From positions 1 through 46,629 of the forward strand of contig JAGLPW010000149.1 in NCBI GenBank assembly GCA_023137125.1: a stretch of 46,629 bases of DNA, read 5' to 3'. The DNA is from Candidatus Cloacimonadota bacterium. GTDB taxonomy: Bacteria > Cloacimonadota > Cloacimonadia > Cloacimonadales > TCS61. The notes beneath the pieces were generated by a model. That model was given only the letters and a program-made list of their open reading frames with translations, was not told where the DNA came from and searched no databases. Position 1 is the stretch's first letter. Each line of letters begins with the position of its first letter. This document shows, one piece after another, positions 10,098-18,931 of this stretch. The position numbers and the translations under genes were made by a program.

Positions 10098-10661
10098 TTA
10101 TAACGGTAATTCGCCAATGTTTCTACCGCTTTGGTCGGTGGTTCTTTGAAGATCATGCAGCTTTTTCTTTAGGAACATACGTTTTAGTTTAGGAATCTTA
10201 TCAATGAATAAAATACCGTCGAGATGATCGAATTCATGTTGCAAAGCTCTTGCAAATAGTCCATCGGCTTCATAACGAACTTTTTTACCTTTTTCGTTCA
10301 ATGCTTCAATAATAACACTTTCGGCACGCTGCACAGGTTCAAAAATATTGGGTACGCTCAAACATCCTTCTTCCGATTCTACATCTCCATGGAATTCTTT
10401 GAATTCAGGATTTACCAGAACCAGCGGATTTTTCTTACCATCATCGTTAAACCAGAATGGGTCTACAACAAAAATACGAAGTGATCTACCAACTTGTGGA
10501 GCTGCCAGACCTACTCCGTCTTTTTCATACATTGTAAAAACGAGATCCGCAATGAAGTTGTTAACATCATCTGTAAATTCAGTTACGGGTTTTGCAACTT
10601 CACGCAGGGTTTTGTCACCGTATAATCTAATGTGTAAATTATTTGGCTTTCGGCTTTTCAT
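10098..10661 (-). CDS. def: Peptide deformylase
   Basis: Deformylase removes the formyl group from nascent proteins using a ferrous or similar metal. All three family motifs are present in the 187-residue protein: GVGLAAPQVG (about 50-59), EEGCLSVPN (metal Cys, about 96-104) and LQHEFDHLDG (metal histidines and catalytic Glu, about 141-150). The ATG lies inside the end of yajC (23-base overlap) and no alternative ATG occurs before the first motif, so the start is reasonably set. It is followed by fmt. Confidence 0.97.
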   Translation of the reverse strand: MKSRKPNNLHIRLYGDKTLREVAKPVTEFTDDVNNFIADLVFTMYEKDGVGLAAPQVGRSLRIFVVDPFWFNDDGKKNPLVLVNPEFKEFHGDVESEEGCLSVPNIFEPVQRAESVIIEALNEKGKKVRYEADGLFARALQHEFDHLDGILFIDKIPKLKRMFLKKKLHDLQRTTDQSGRNIGELPL

Positions 10662-10983
10662 TGTCTATTACACCCGCAATAGCCGATCTTACAAATTCGA
10701 TCTTTGTACCAGTTGTATCATCTACACGTAATACAACAGTGTTTTTATCTTTTTTAATGTTCACGATCTTTCCAACGATTCCTGCATTTGTAGTAACTTC
10801 ATCATTGATCTTTAAATTGTCTATAAGACCTTGATGGTCTTTCTGTTTCTTACGCTGAGGACGGATTATTAAAAAATAGAGTATCACAAACATTAGGATA
10901 AATGGAAAGAATTGTGCAATCATACTAGGTTTTGCTGCTCCTTCTACTACTTGTGTTCCCGCTTGTAAAATAATACTAAACAT
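10639..10983 (-). CDS. yajC: Preprotein translocase subunit YajC
   Basis: YajC is a small single-TM component associated with the SecDF-YajC complex at the Sec translocon. The 114-residue protein has a membrane segment FFPFILMFVILYFLIIRPQR (about 26-45) with the hallmark IIRPQRKKQK boundary. The cytoplasmic domain contains 'INDEVTTNAGIVGKIVNI'. AAGGAGA precedes the ATG. secD and secF are not beside it in this window. Confidence 0.95.
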   Translation of the reverse strand: MFSIILQAGTQVVEGAAKPSMIAQFFPFILMFVILYFLIIRPQRKKQKDHQGLIDNLKINDEVTTNAGIVGKIVNIKKDKNTVVLRVDDTTGTKIEFVRSAIAGVIDNEKPKAK

Positions 10984-11000
10984 AATTTATCTCCTTTTAT

Positions 11001-11477
11001 TTATTTTATAAATTTCGGAATCAACCGAATTACAATTTGTAAAACCACATTGGCATAAATCCCCGCCATAATATCATCTGCCATCACGCCCCAACCTTTG
11101 TGTAATTTTTGTAAAACATTAACCGGCTCAGGCTTAAGAATATCAAATATTCTAAATAAAACAAACGCTGCAGCTATCACTACCAATGTTTTGGGTAGGT
11201 ATAAAACAGCGATAAAATAACCCCAAAATTCATCCAAGACAATCTTGCTGTTATCGTGTCCCAATCTTTCTTCTGCTTTTGAAATGAAAACAGTAGAAAT
11301 GATACTGCCAACAAGAATTACTATCAATGCTAAACTAGAGTTCTGCCAGCTGCCAAACCACTGGTCTGGTAGCGCAAAATATACAATTGCGGCAAAAAGT
11401 GTTCCTGCTGTTCCGGGAGCCTTGGGGAAGTAGCCGATCCCAAACAGGGTTGATATATATTCAGAAAATTTATTCAT
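11001..11477 (-). CDS. pgpA: Phosphatidylglycerophosphatase A
   Basis: PgpA dephosphorylates phosphatidylglycerol phosphate in the inner membrane to make phosphatidylglycerol. The 158-residue protein has the family blocks 'GIGYFPKAPGTAGTLFA', 'IVLDEFWGYFIA' and 'KGWGVMADDIMAGIYAN', separated by hydrophobic segments. The acidic residues in the DE and DD motifs are the expected metal ligands. Its start codon shares a base with the stop of the SurA-like gene (TAATG), which suggests translational coupling. Confidence 0.94.
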   Translation of the reverse strand: MNKFSEYISTLFGIGYFPKAPGTAGTLFAAIVYFALPDQWFGSWQNSSLALIVILVGSIISTVFISKAEERLGHDNSKIVLDEFWGYFIAVLYLPKTLVVIAAAFVLFRIFDILKPEPVNVLQKLHKGWGVMADDIMAGIYANVVLQIVIRLIPKFIK

Positions 11478-12739
11478 TATTCTTCTATAAGTATTTCGAC
11501 GTAAGTTTCTTGCATTAACTCTTTTATCCAGTTTCCGTATAATTCAATTTCTTTTTGGGAAGTTACCATCTCTTTTAGTCTATCAAAGATCTCAGTATAT
11601 CTGTATTCTCTTTCGGGGATTTTATTTAGAATTGAAAATATATAGAAATTTTCCTGCTCTCTAACTAATCCTGTATTTTCTCCTACTTCTAAATTTTCCA
11701 AATGTTTTTTGAACATTTCTGGAAAGGTATCTTTTGTGAATTCTCCAATAATTCCACCTTTCACTGCTGATTCTTCATCTTCTGAATATGTATTAGCCAG
11801 TTCAGTAAAATCTTCTCCATCTTTAAGTTTTAGTAATACTCCTTCCATTAATTGAATATTGGCTTGAACATCATCTTCGTTCGCTTCTACAATTTTAAGA
11901 ATATGACTTGCATTAACCTCATTTCCTTTTTTTTCTAATACTTTTATTATGTGATATCCAAATTGAGTTTCGATAACCTCACTTATCTCACCGGGCATCA
12001 AAGCAAAAGCAGCATCTTCAAATGGTTTAACCATCATTCCTTTTCCAAAAAAACCCAGGTTTCCACCATTTGCCCCGGAAGGACCGTCGCTATATTCTTT
12101 TGCCAATTCAGCAAAATCGGCACCCTCATTCAATTTATCACGAATTTTATTTATTTCTACCAGAACCTTGTCCTTAGTATCATCTCCTGCTTTAATAAAA
12201 CGCACGATCATTCCAATTTGGAACATTTCAGGACGATTAGGAATTTCAACTAAATTTTCTTTATAATATTCTTCAACCTCACTTTCAGTAATGTGGATTT
12301 TACTCTTAATATTATGCTGAATAATTTGCGATTTTAATTGTTCTTCTGTCATCATTTCTATGTAATAATCTTTTAGATCAGGAACAGAAAGACCTGCCAT
12401 CTTTAGTTCTTTTTTAAATTCTAACTCACTTGGAAATTGAGATGCAACTTGTTTTATTTGTTTTTCCGCCATCTCTCTTATAATCTGTTCATCAATTTCA
12501 TACTCTTCTTCTTTTGCTTTTTGGATGATAAGTTTAGCTTCTATCATATCGTTCAAAACATCAAATTTAGTAATATTCTCCATAGCCATACCGGAAGCAC
12601 TCAATTGCTGCATTCTTTTTTCCAGATCACTTCTTAATATTATTTCTCTTCCAACTTTTGCAATTATTTTATCTGCTATCTCTGCAGATAATGAAACCAA
12701 GATAAGTATAGTGATAATTATTAATAATAATCTTTTCAT
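11477..12739 (-). CDS. Periplasmic peptidyl-prolyl isomerase, SurA-like
   Basis: The 420-residue protein has a signal peptide (MKRLLLIIITILILVSLSAE), a SurA_N-type helical chaperone region (about 24-160) and two consecutive PpiC/parvulin domains. The first contains 'FAELAKEYSDGPSGANGGNLGFF' and 'FGYHIIKVLE' (about 165-270). The second contains 'NASHILKI' and 'FTELANTYSEDEESAVKGG' (about 275-385) and looks less canonical. SurA-type proteins escort outer-membrane proteins through the periplasm. The gene follows a PpiC lipoprotein gene, so two periplasmic folding factors are made together. AGGAG precedes the ATG. Confidence 0.9.
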   Translation of the reverse strand: MKRLLLIIITILILVSLSAEIADKIIAKVGREIILRSDLEKRMQQLSASGMAMENITKFDVLNDMIEAKLIIQKAKEEEYEIDEQIIREMAEKQIKQVASQFPSELEFKKELKMAGLSVPDLKDYYIEMMTEEQLKSQIIQHNIKSKIHITESEVEEYYKENLVEIPNRPEMFQIGMIVRFIKAGDDTKDKVLVEINKIRDKLNEGADFAELAKEYSDGPSGANGGNLGFFGKGMMVKPFEDAAFALMPGEISEVIETQFGYHIIKVLEKKGNEVNASHILKIVEANEDDVQANIQLMEGVLLKLKDGEDFTELANTYSEDEESAVKGGIIGEFTKDTFPEMFKKHLENLEVGENTGLVREQENFYIFSILNKIPEREYRYTEIFDRLKEMVTSQKEIELYGNWIKELMQETYVEILIEE

Positions 12740-12750
12740 TAATTCTCCTA

Positions 12751-13542
12751 TTATATTGAAATCGTAATTTCAGATTTATTTTTAAGTTCATTTATTAAAC
12801 TATTATAAACTTCTTCTTTCTTCTTTTTGGTTACGGTTTTTCTAATTTCATCTTTAACTTCTAAAAAAGTTTTATTCGCATAAACTGTTCTTGTATCATA
12901 AAACCTTAACACATAAAAACCTTTGTTGGTTTCAACACTTTTGTAATAATGTTTCTGCAGGGAAGTAAGGGCATTCCAAATATTTTCATGTACGTTCTTT
13001 TTTGAAAGAAATCCTATGTATCCTCCATTTTTTCCGGCTGGTTCTTCTGAATATTCAATAGCAGCTTCTTTGAAGGATGTACTTTTTATTGCATCGAGTA
13101 TTCCCTTCAAATTTGCTTCATCCTTAGTAAAGATTCTTTGCACTTTATATTCTTTGTGGCTTATTTGATATTCACTTTTATGAATCTTATAATAATTAAA
13201 CAACTCATCTTCTGATATTGTAACGTTTGCAAGTTTGGTAGCAATAAGAGCATTAGCTTTAATGTTGATCCCTGCAGATTTAATTCTCTCTTTTATTTTA
13301 AAAGATTGGGAAATTTCCAATGCATCAGCTTCTTGAGCTAATAAAGTAAGCTGAACCCAATCCTGGATAAATTCTTTTTTCTTTTCAACTGTGAGAATAT
13401 CCCATTCACTATCAGAAAAATTAGCTTTAAATTCATCCATTGTAAGTTTAATTTCATTTACTTGAGCTACAATATTTTCATCTTCTGTTTGAACACAAGA
13501 AAACAATGTAACAACAAAGATAAGAATTAATAATCTTTTCAT
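12751..13542 (-). CDS. PpiC-type peptidyl-prolyl isomerase lipoprotein
   Basis: The 263-residue protein begins MKRLLILIFVVTLFSCVQTE, a signal with an LFSC lipobox, so it should be a PrsA-like lipoprotein. A helical N-terminal region is followed by one parvulin domain (about 140-235) with 'YKVQRIFTKDEA', 'AAIEYSEEPAGKNGGYIGFLSK' and 'KGFYVLRFYD'. It probably folds exported or outer-membrane proteins together with the SurA-like protein encoded 12 bases downstream. GAGG lies before the start. Confidence 0.9.
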   Translation of the reverse strand: MKRLLILIFVVTLFSCVQTEDENIVAQVNEIKLTMDEFKANFSDSEWDILTVEKKKEFIQDWVQLTLLAQEADALEISQSFKIKERIKSAGINIKANALIATKLANVTISEDELFNYYKIHKSEYQISHKEYKVQRIFTKDEANLKGILDAIKSTSFKEAAIEYSEEPAGKNGGYIGFLSKKNVHENIWNALTSLQKHYYKSVETNKGFYVLRFYDTRTVYANKTFLEVKDEIRKTVTKKKKEEVYNSLINELKNKSEITISI

Positions 13543-13555
13543 GTTTTACCTCAGG

Positions 13556-14809
13556 TTAATCTTCTATATAGGGTGGAGTAAATGTTATTCTTATTTCTGG
13601 TTCTATATCAAATTCTGTATGAATAAAGTTATCATTAACATTTAATGATCTTATTACAATTCCATTGTTATCATATTCACCGGAAATATAATATTGAATA
13701 ACTTTCGTAATATCAATAATAATATGCTCACTCTGTAAAGTATCAGTTGAACTGCTTATGTATAGATCTTCAATATCTTCAAATGATAATAATGGAATTT
13801 CCGGTAGATCTATATTTATAGTGTCAACTGTAACAATGTATGGACTCAAATAAATCGAGCCATCAATAGGATATGCATTAGTTCCATCATTATTTAAAAT
13901 CAGTTCGGCTTTATTTATTGTTACTCTCTGCAGAAAAAGTGTTGTATCTGCATTTTCTATTACATAATCATCTGGAAGAATATTAGTAAATGTAGATTCA
14001 AGAATATCGAATTTTGTGTATATATTTATGGGTTGAATATTCGATATTTTTAATTCATTTTCAAATTTTAAATAATTATTATCAATTTCATAGATCATAC
14101 AGTCATAACAAGTTTCAATAGTTTCTGTAATTAATGTATCTTCTTGAGTTTCTCGGTATTCAAAAGTTAATATTGGGTTCTCGTCATTTGAGTATTCAGA
14201 AGCATATATTTCCATAAAGCCATCCGTATCGGAATAAATAACCAAACCTGAATTAACATCTTCATTTATCCAATCTGTTAAAATATTTGTATTTAATGTA
14301 ATATTAATAGAATCTTCATCGCATTCAACTTCATATTCTTCCGGTAATAGATCTATATAATCAGTCTCGCTAAAATGCTCACCATTATTCCAATCTGTAG
14401 AATCTGAAGCAACCCACCATGTAGCATTTTCATACCATTTGATGTCGTTTATTCTAGCAAGCTTAAGGGTTGTATTATCTACAACATCAAAATTATTACG
14501 ATTTTTAATTTCTAAACTTATATTAACGCTTGTTATTTCGAAAGATGTATCTGGTAAACTTGTAAAACGTAATAAACTGTAAGATGTTTCTTCATTATAT
14601 TTCCCCAAAACCATTGTATTTGAATTACTGTATGCACAGCTATCTTCATAACTGTAGATTTTAGTAAAATAATTATGATCTATTGTAATATTCAATGGAG
14701 TGTGTTCACCCGATCCACCCGATCCAACAATATTATCTTTTTGTGTACAGCTTATCACAATTAATGAAATAATCATGATGATTCCAATGGTTCTAATTCC
14801 TATATTCAT
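13556..14809 (-). CDS. Large lipoprotein with DNRLRE-like beta-sandwich
   Basis: The 417-residue protein has a signal and lipobox (LIVISC, Cys about 21) followed by a Gly/Ser linker and an acidic, beta-rich ectodomain. Residues about 55-200 hold 'SYSLLRFTSLP', 'SVNISLEIKN', 'YENATWWVASDSTDWNNGE' and 'LNTNILTDWINEDVNSGLVIYS', the pattern of DNRLRE-type cell-wall beta-sandwich domains. A second, weaker copy appears at about 290-410 ('KVIQYYISGEYDNNGIVIRS'). No enzyme motif is visible. It is the first gene after dnaA in the minus-strand run and lies directly upstream of two PPIase genes. It may be a surface or outer-membrane-associated protein; its exact role is unknown. Confidence 0.75.
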   Translation of the reverse strand: MNIGIRTIGIIMIISLIVISCTQKDNIVGSGGSGEHTPLNITIDHNYFTKIYSYEDSCAYSNSNTMVLGKYNEETSYSLLRFTSLPDTSFEITSVNISLEIKNRNNFDVVDNTTLKLARINDIKWYENATWWVASDSTDWNNGEHFSETDYIDLLPEEYEVECDEDSINITLNTNILTDWINEDVNSGLVIYSDTDGFMEIYASEYSNDENPILTFEYRETQEDTLITETIETCYDCMIYEIDNNYLKFENELKISNIQPINIYTKFDILESTFTNILPDDYVIENADTTLFLQRVTINKAELILNNDGTNAYPIDGSIYLSPYIVTVDTINIDLPEIPLLSFEDIEDLYISSSTDTLQSEHIIIDITKVIQYYISGEYDNNGIVIRSLNVNDNFIHTEFDIEPEIRITFTPPYIED

Positions 14810-14925
14810 TTATACTCCTTTTTTATTATAAAATATTAGTAGTCCTAGTAGGTGTCGTGTATATGGTGATAACTCCATATTTGACTACCTAACTTTTTAT
14901 ATTTCAATAAAATATACTTTTTCTT

Positions 14926-15051
14926 TCTCCGTGGATAACTTGTGTTTATTATGTTTGTAGAATTTGAGTTATCAACAATTTTAATTTCTAATTTTCTAAA
15001 GATCAATCTATAAACATCCATAAACATAATTCCATGTGCATATGTGCATAA
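14926..15051. other. DnaA-box cluster downstream of dnaA (second part of a candidate split origin)
   Basis: The gap between dnaA and the next gene carries DnaA-type 9-mers. TTATCCACG is at 14930-14938 (-), TTATCAACA at 14969-14977 (+) and TTATGCACA at 15043-15051 (-), the last abutting the dnaA stop codon. A further ATATGCACA lies at 15035-15043 (-). The segment is AT-rich. Together with the larger cluster on the other side of dnaA, it suggests a bipartite origin. A 60-codon open frame over this stretch is not convincing as a gene. Confidence 0.6.
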
Positions 15052-16389
15052 CTATCTTTTTATATCCTTAATGAGCTTTTCTATCTGGATTCTGAGTTCA
15101 CGATCTTCCTTAAATTGCTTTTCAATAGTTTTTTTAGCATGAAGCACTGTAGTGTGATCTTTTCTATGATAATATTGTGCAATTTCTTTTAATGATAATT
15201 GTGTTATTAACAGGTTGGAAAGATACATTGCTATCTGTCTCGGAAAAGCAATGTTCTTCTTTCTGGTTTTATCAAATATCTGAGCAGGACTAATATTGTA
15301 AGCATCGCAAACTTTTTGCATAATTGTTTCCAGATTTACATCTTTAATTTTATCTGAGATCATATCGATAAGGATTTCACTGATATCATCAACCGTAATA
15401 TCTTCTGTGTTCAAATTATTGTAAGAAGCAAAAGCAAGAATGCGAATAAGAGAACCTTCTAACGCGCGCACGTTACTATATATATGTTCGGCAATAAATT
15501 CTATAACCTCATCCCTAAGCCAGATCTCTTCAAATTCAGCTTTCTTCTTAAGAATGGCAACACGAGTTTCAAAATCCGGACTTTTAAGATCTGCCAGAAG
15601 TCCCCATTCAAATCTTGTAACAAGTCTTTTTTCCAGTTCTGGAATATCCTTGGGCGGCCTGTCACTTGTTAGTACGATCTGCTTTTTCTTTTCATAAAGA
15701 GCATTAAATGTGTGAAAAAATTCTTCCTGGGTTCCCTCTTTTTTAGAAAGGAAATGAATATCATCTATTAGTAGTACATCAATATTGCGGAATTTGTTTC
15801 GAAAAGCTGGCATGGAATTATTTCTAATATTATCTATCATCTCATTAGTGAATTCTTCTGTAGTTATGTAAAAAACTTTTTTATCTTCCAATTCATCCAT
15901 CACAAAATTCCCAACAGCCTGCATGAGATGTGTCTTTCCCATCCCGGATTCACCATAAATAAAAAGTGGATTGTAGGTTGTGCCGGGTGATTCGGCAACC
16001 GCCAAAGAAGCTGAATGGGCAAATCTATTATTTGTTCCAATTACGAACTCATTGAAATTATAATTTTTATTTAGTTTTGTTTGGTAAGTGGCAATATCTT
16101 TAGACTGTGGATTAATAACAAATTTCTTTTCTGGTCTTGCAGGATTAATTCCCGTGAAACGGATATTGTATTTATTTTTAAATAAGTTAAAACAAATTTC
16201 AGAAACCAATTCACTGTAATTTGAATTTAGATAATCAGCAATAAATTGAGTTGGAACTTTGACTGAAAGTTTGTTATTATCCAGCTCTATAACTTCTGTT
16301 TCACTAAACCATGTATTAAAGCCTTGTTCGCTAATATTTTCCCGAAGTGTATCAAGGACCCCAGACCAAAGTTCTTCATAATTATTCAT
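15052..16389 (-). CDS. dnaA: Chromosomal replication initiator DnaA
   Basis: DnaA binds DnaA boxes and opens the origin. The 445-residue protein has all four domains. Domain I covers about residues 1-80. Domain II is short. The AAA+ domain has Walker A GESGMGKT (146-153), Walker B VLLIDDIHFL (205-214) and sensor motifs. The C-terminal helix-turn-helix domain IV has the signature YYHRKDHTTVLHAKKTI (about 412-428). AAGGATG precedes the ATG. Unlike many bacteria, there is no dnaN, recF or gyrB beside it. DnaA boxes occur on both sides, so it probably autoregulates and sits at oriC. Confidence 0.98.
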   Translation of the reverse strand: MNNYEELWSGVLDTLRENISEQGFNTWFSETEVIELDNNKLSVKVPTQFIADYLNSNYSELVSEICFNLFKNKYNIRFTGINPARPEKKFVINPQSKDIATYQTKLNKNYNFNEFVIGTNNRFAHSASLAVAESPGTTYNPLFIYGESGMGKTHLMQAVGNFVMDELEDKKVFYITTEEFTNEMIDNIRNNSMPAFRNKFRNIDVLLIDDIHFLSKKEGTQEEFFHTFNALYEKKKQIVLTSDRPPKDIPELEKRLVTRFEWGLLADLKSPDFETRVAILKKKAEFEEIWLRDEVIEFIAEHIYSNVRALEGSLIRILAFASYNNLNTEDITVDDISEILIDMISDKIKDVNLETIMQKVCDAYNISPAQIFDKTRKKNIAFPRQIAMYLSNLLITQLSLKEIAQYYHRKDHTTVLHAKKTIEKQFKEDRELRIQIEKLIKDIKR

Positions 16390-17021
16390 AAAACATCCTT
16401 AAATCCTTTTTATAATTACCGATCAAAGAAAAACACATGTTTTTTATACACAACTTATGCACAAAGTTTTCCGCCAAAGCTAACACATTGTTGTTTAGGT
16501 AATTAAACCCAATAAAATTTTGAAAACGGAAACTTATACACATCCCAAAATTTCACGTAAACTATCTCTATCACTAATTAGACAACGAAAATGAAAACAA
16601 AAGTTTATTTGTCAAGCCCAGAAAAAAATTTAACTTTGGTGGATAATCTATCGTTCAAGACATCTAATTAATTGTGAAATAAACAGATACAGAACAATAT
16701 TTAAGTAAAAGTTATACACAATTAATTTCTTCAACTCCATGTTTTGTATGTAATTAACATTTTTTTGTGGATAACTAATGATCCGGTTTATTAACAATAA
16801 CCATTAATCACACGTGAACGCTGATTAATACAGATAAGGAGCTTCATGCTAAATTTCTTTTATTTTCTTAACAAAATATTGAAAAATAATATTTTGAATT
16901 GTATAATTGCCGATGTTGATAAATTTAGAAATGGATTCGAGGATTTCTTAAATTATTTGACAAAGAAATCTACTTTTAAGCTATTGGAAATGCTTAATAA
17001 TCTAAGTAGATAGAGGATTGA
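16390..17021. other. Candidate replication origin (oriC) between dnaA and tyrS
   Basis: This 632-bp divergent gap is AT-rich and carries at least seven DnaA-box 9-mers. On the plus strand: TTATACACA at 16444-16452, TTATGCACA at 16455-16463, and TTATACACA at 16534-16542 and 16712-16720. On the minus strand: TTATCCACC at 16638-16646, the perfect TTATCCACA at 16766-16774, and TTATCAACA at 16914-16922. The first two are only two bases apart. The most AT-rich part, about 16780-16990, could be the unwinding element but overlaps a short open frame. Genes on the left run leftward and on the right rightward, as expected at an origin. Confidence 0.8.
16846..17013 (+). CDS. Possible 55-aa small protein upstream of tyrS
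   Basis: A short open frame starts at ATG 16846, four bases after a perfect AAGGAG (16836-16841). It ends at TAG 17011-17013, eight bases before tyrS, whose GAGG site overlaps that stop codon. The peptide begins MLNFFYFLNKILKNNILNCI and continues as a Lys/Asn/Leu-rich helix, matching no family I know. It has two tyrosines, so it does not look like a Tyr attenuation leader. The strong ribosome site and operon-like spacing argue for translation; the short length and location inside the origin region argue for caution. Confidence 0.4.
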   Translation: MLNFFYFLNKILKNNILNCIIADVDKFRNGFEDFLNYLTKKSTFKLLEMLNNLSR

Positions 17022-18215
17022 ATGAAATTTGAAAAAGAAATGAAGTTAATAAAGAAAGGTGTCGAGGAAATTATCTCTGAAAAAGAGCTAATAGCGAAAT
17101 TAGAAAAATCTAAAAAATCAGGTAAACCGCTTCGTATTAAATATGGAATTGATCCGACAGGTTATGATGTACATATTGGGCATCTGGTTCCGATCAGGAA
17201 AATGCGTGAGTTCCAGGATATGGGGCATACCGGAGTAATAATAATTGGTGATTTCACGGCTCAGATAGGTGATCCGACCGGAAAGGATGAATCACGCCCA
17301 CCACTTACAAAAGAAGAAATCTTGAATAATGCAGAAAAATATATGGAACAACTCTATACTGTTCTGAATAAGGATAAAACAGAAGTTCGCTGGCAGACCG
17401 AATGGTTCGGTGATATGAAAATGTCTGACGTACTACAGTTAATGGGAAAATTTACACTCGCACAATTCATGGCACACGACACATTCCGCAAACGCTACGA
17501 AAACGGGTTGAGTCTGGGAATGCACGAACTTATGTATCCAATACTTCAAAGTTACGATTCTGTTGCAATTGAAGCCGATGTGGAACTTGGTGCTACCGAA
17601 CAGAAATTTAATATTTTGGCTGGACGTGATATGCAGAAATACTTTGGTCAACCGCAGCAAATTGCAATTCTTTCTCCAATTTTAATGGGAACGGACGGTA
17701 AAGAAAAGATGAGCAAATCACTCAATAATTATATCGCCGTGTTCGATTCTCCCAAAGAAAAATATGGAAAAACTATGTCGATTCCGGATGAGCTGATCAT
17801 TAATTATTTTAATTATGCTACAAGGGTTGCACCGGAAGAGATAGAAAAAATTGAGAAGCAGCTTGCAAATGATGAGATAAATCCAAAGATTATTAAACAG
17901 CGTTTAGCTCGTGAAATTGTTACATTATATCACGGAGATGAAGTTGCTAAACTAGCAGAAGAAGAATTTAATCTTATCTTTAAGAAAAAAGATATTCCTG
18001 ATGATATTCCGGAATTTAAAATATCAGGATCAATGAAAATAATTGATATTCTTGCAAAAAGCAAAACTTGTGCGTCCGGTGGTGAAGCCAGGCGTATGAT
18101 CAAGCAGAATGCTGTGACAATTGACGGCAAAAAGGTCACAGACATATTTTATGAGATTGCAGATGAATGCGTGATAAAAGTAGGAAAACGCAGATTTGTG
18201 AAAGTTGTAAAGTAA
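17022..18215 (+). CDS. tyrS: Tyrosyl-tRNA synthetase
   Basis: TyrRS charges tRNA-Tyr. The 397-residue class I synthetase has the HIGH motif DVHIGHLVPI (about 49-58) and the GDFTAQIGDPTGKDESR block. The tyrosine-pocket region is 'LMYPILQSYDSVAIEADVELG', and KMSKS is at 229-233. A C-terminal S4 RNA-binding domain contains 'SGGEARRMIKQNAVTIDGKKV'. The DVHIGH and QSYDS features place it with the longer TyrZ-like branch. GAGG precedes the ATG. It is the first gene to the right of the candidate origin. Confidence 0.96.
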   Translation: MKFEKEMKLIKKGVEEIISEKELIAKLEKSKKSGKPLRIKYGIDPTGYDVHIGHLVPIRKMREFQDMGHTGVIIIGDFTAQIGDPTGKDESRPPLTKEEILNNAEKYMEQLYTVLNKDKTEVRWQTEWFGDMKMSDVLQLMGKFTLAQFMAHDTFRKRYENGLSLGMHELMYPILQSYDSVAIEADVELGATEQKFNILAGRDMQKYFGQPQQIAILSPILMGTDGKEKMSKSLNNYIAVFDSPKEKYGKTMSIPDELIINYFNYATRVAPEEIEKIEKQLANDEINPKIIKQRLAREIVTLYHGDEVAKLAEEEFNLIFKKKDIPDDIPEFKISGSMKIIDILAKSKTCASGGEARRMIKQNAVTIDGKKVTDIFYEIADECVIKVGKRRFVKVVK

Positions 18216-18234
18216 CACGATCATCTTGATCGTG
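18216..18234 (+). repeat. Perfect 8-bp hairpin immediately after tyrS
   Basis: CACGATCA (18216-18223) pairs perfectly with TGATCGTG (18227-18234) across a three-base loop, beginning one base after the tyrS stop. There is no strong T-tract after it, so it may protect the 3' end or weakly separate tyrS from the M50 protease gene rather than act as a full terminator. Confidence 0.5.
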
Positions 18235-18268
18235 AGAAGATTTAATAAAAAATAATTAAGAGGAAATA

Positions 18269-18910
18269 ATGGATATAATATTTCGATTATTAATACAGAT
18301 TCCAATATTACTTGTTACACTAACAATACATGAATTCAGTCATGGTTATGTGGCATATCTGCTTGGTGACGATACAGCAAAACGTGCCGGCAGGCTTACT
18401 TTGAATCCGATCTCTCACATAGATCCGATAGGACTTCTAATGTTGTTTATTGTTCGTATCGGTTGGGCAAAACCTGTTCCAGTAAATCCCTATAATTTCA
18501 AAAATCAAAAGAGAGATATGGCAATTACTGCAGCAGCCGGACCCGCTTCCAACTTTGTAATGGCTATCATTCTTTCGGTAGTTTACAACCTGCTGAATAC
18601 AACAAACCTGAATATGGATTTAATAATTGTACAGATTTTCATTTTTATGTTACAATATGCAATATTGATAAACCTGGCATTAGGCATTTTTAACCTGATC
18701 CCCATTCCACCAATGGACGGATCTAAGATCATAGGTGGTTTTTTATCGGATGAAGCTTATTACAAATACACCGCACAAGAGAGAAAAGGTGCTCAAATAT
18801 TAATGATAATTTTTGCAATATCATTTGTTTTTAGACTTAATCTTATCGGTGCAATAATTATGCCGCCGTTGAATTTTTTCTTAAAGCTTTTAATTGGGAT
18901 ATCTTATTAA
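18269..18910 (+). CDS. Site-2-type M50 family membrane metalloprotease
   Basis: The 213-residue membrane protein carries the zinc motif HEFSHG (H21, E22, H25) in its first membrane helix. A 'AKRAGRLTLNPISHIDPIG' segment follows, then hydrophobic stretches and the third-ligand motif 'FNLIPIPPMDGSKI' (about 138-151). This is the compact M50B/YwhC-like form without a PDZ domain. Such proteases cleave substrates inside the membrane; the target cannot be predicted. AGAGG precedes the ATG, and glnA follows 21 bases later. Confidence 0.92.
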   Translation: MDIIFRLLIQIPILLVTLTIHEFSHGYVAYLLGDDTAKRAGRLTLNPISHIDPIGLLMLFIVRIGWAKPVPVNPYNFKNQKRDMAITAAAGPASNFVMAIILSVVYNLLNTTNLNMDLIIVQIFIFMLQYAILINLALGIFNLIPIPPMDGSKIIGGFLSDEAYYKYTAQERKGAQILMIIFAISFVFRLNLIGAIIMPPLNFFLKLLIGISY

Positions 18911-18931
18911 AAAAATAGATGGAGATAAATT

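Noticed and set aside
14845-15027. 60-codon open frame on the minus strand after dnaA
   Set aside because: It has no ribosome site and no recognisable protein character, and it overlaps the DnaA-box cluster.
16675-17021. T-box or Tyr attenuation leader before tyrS
   Set aside because: No terminator/antiterminator pair or T-box core sequence is seen, and the short peptide is not tyrosine-rich.
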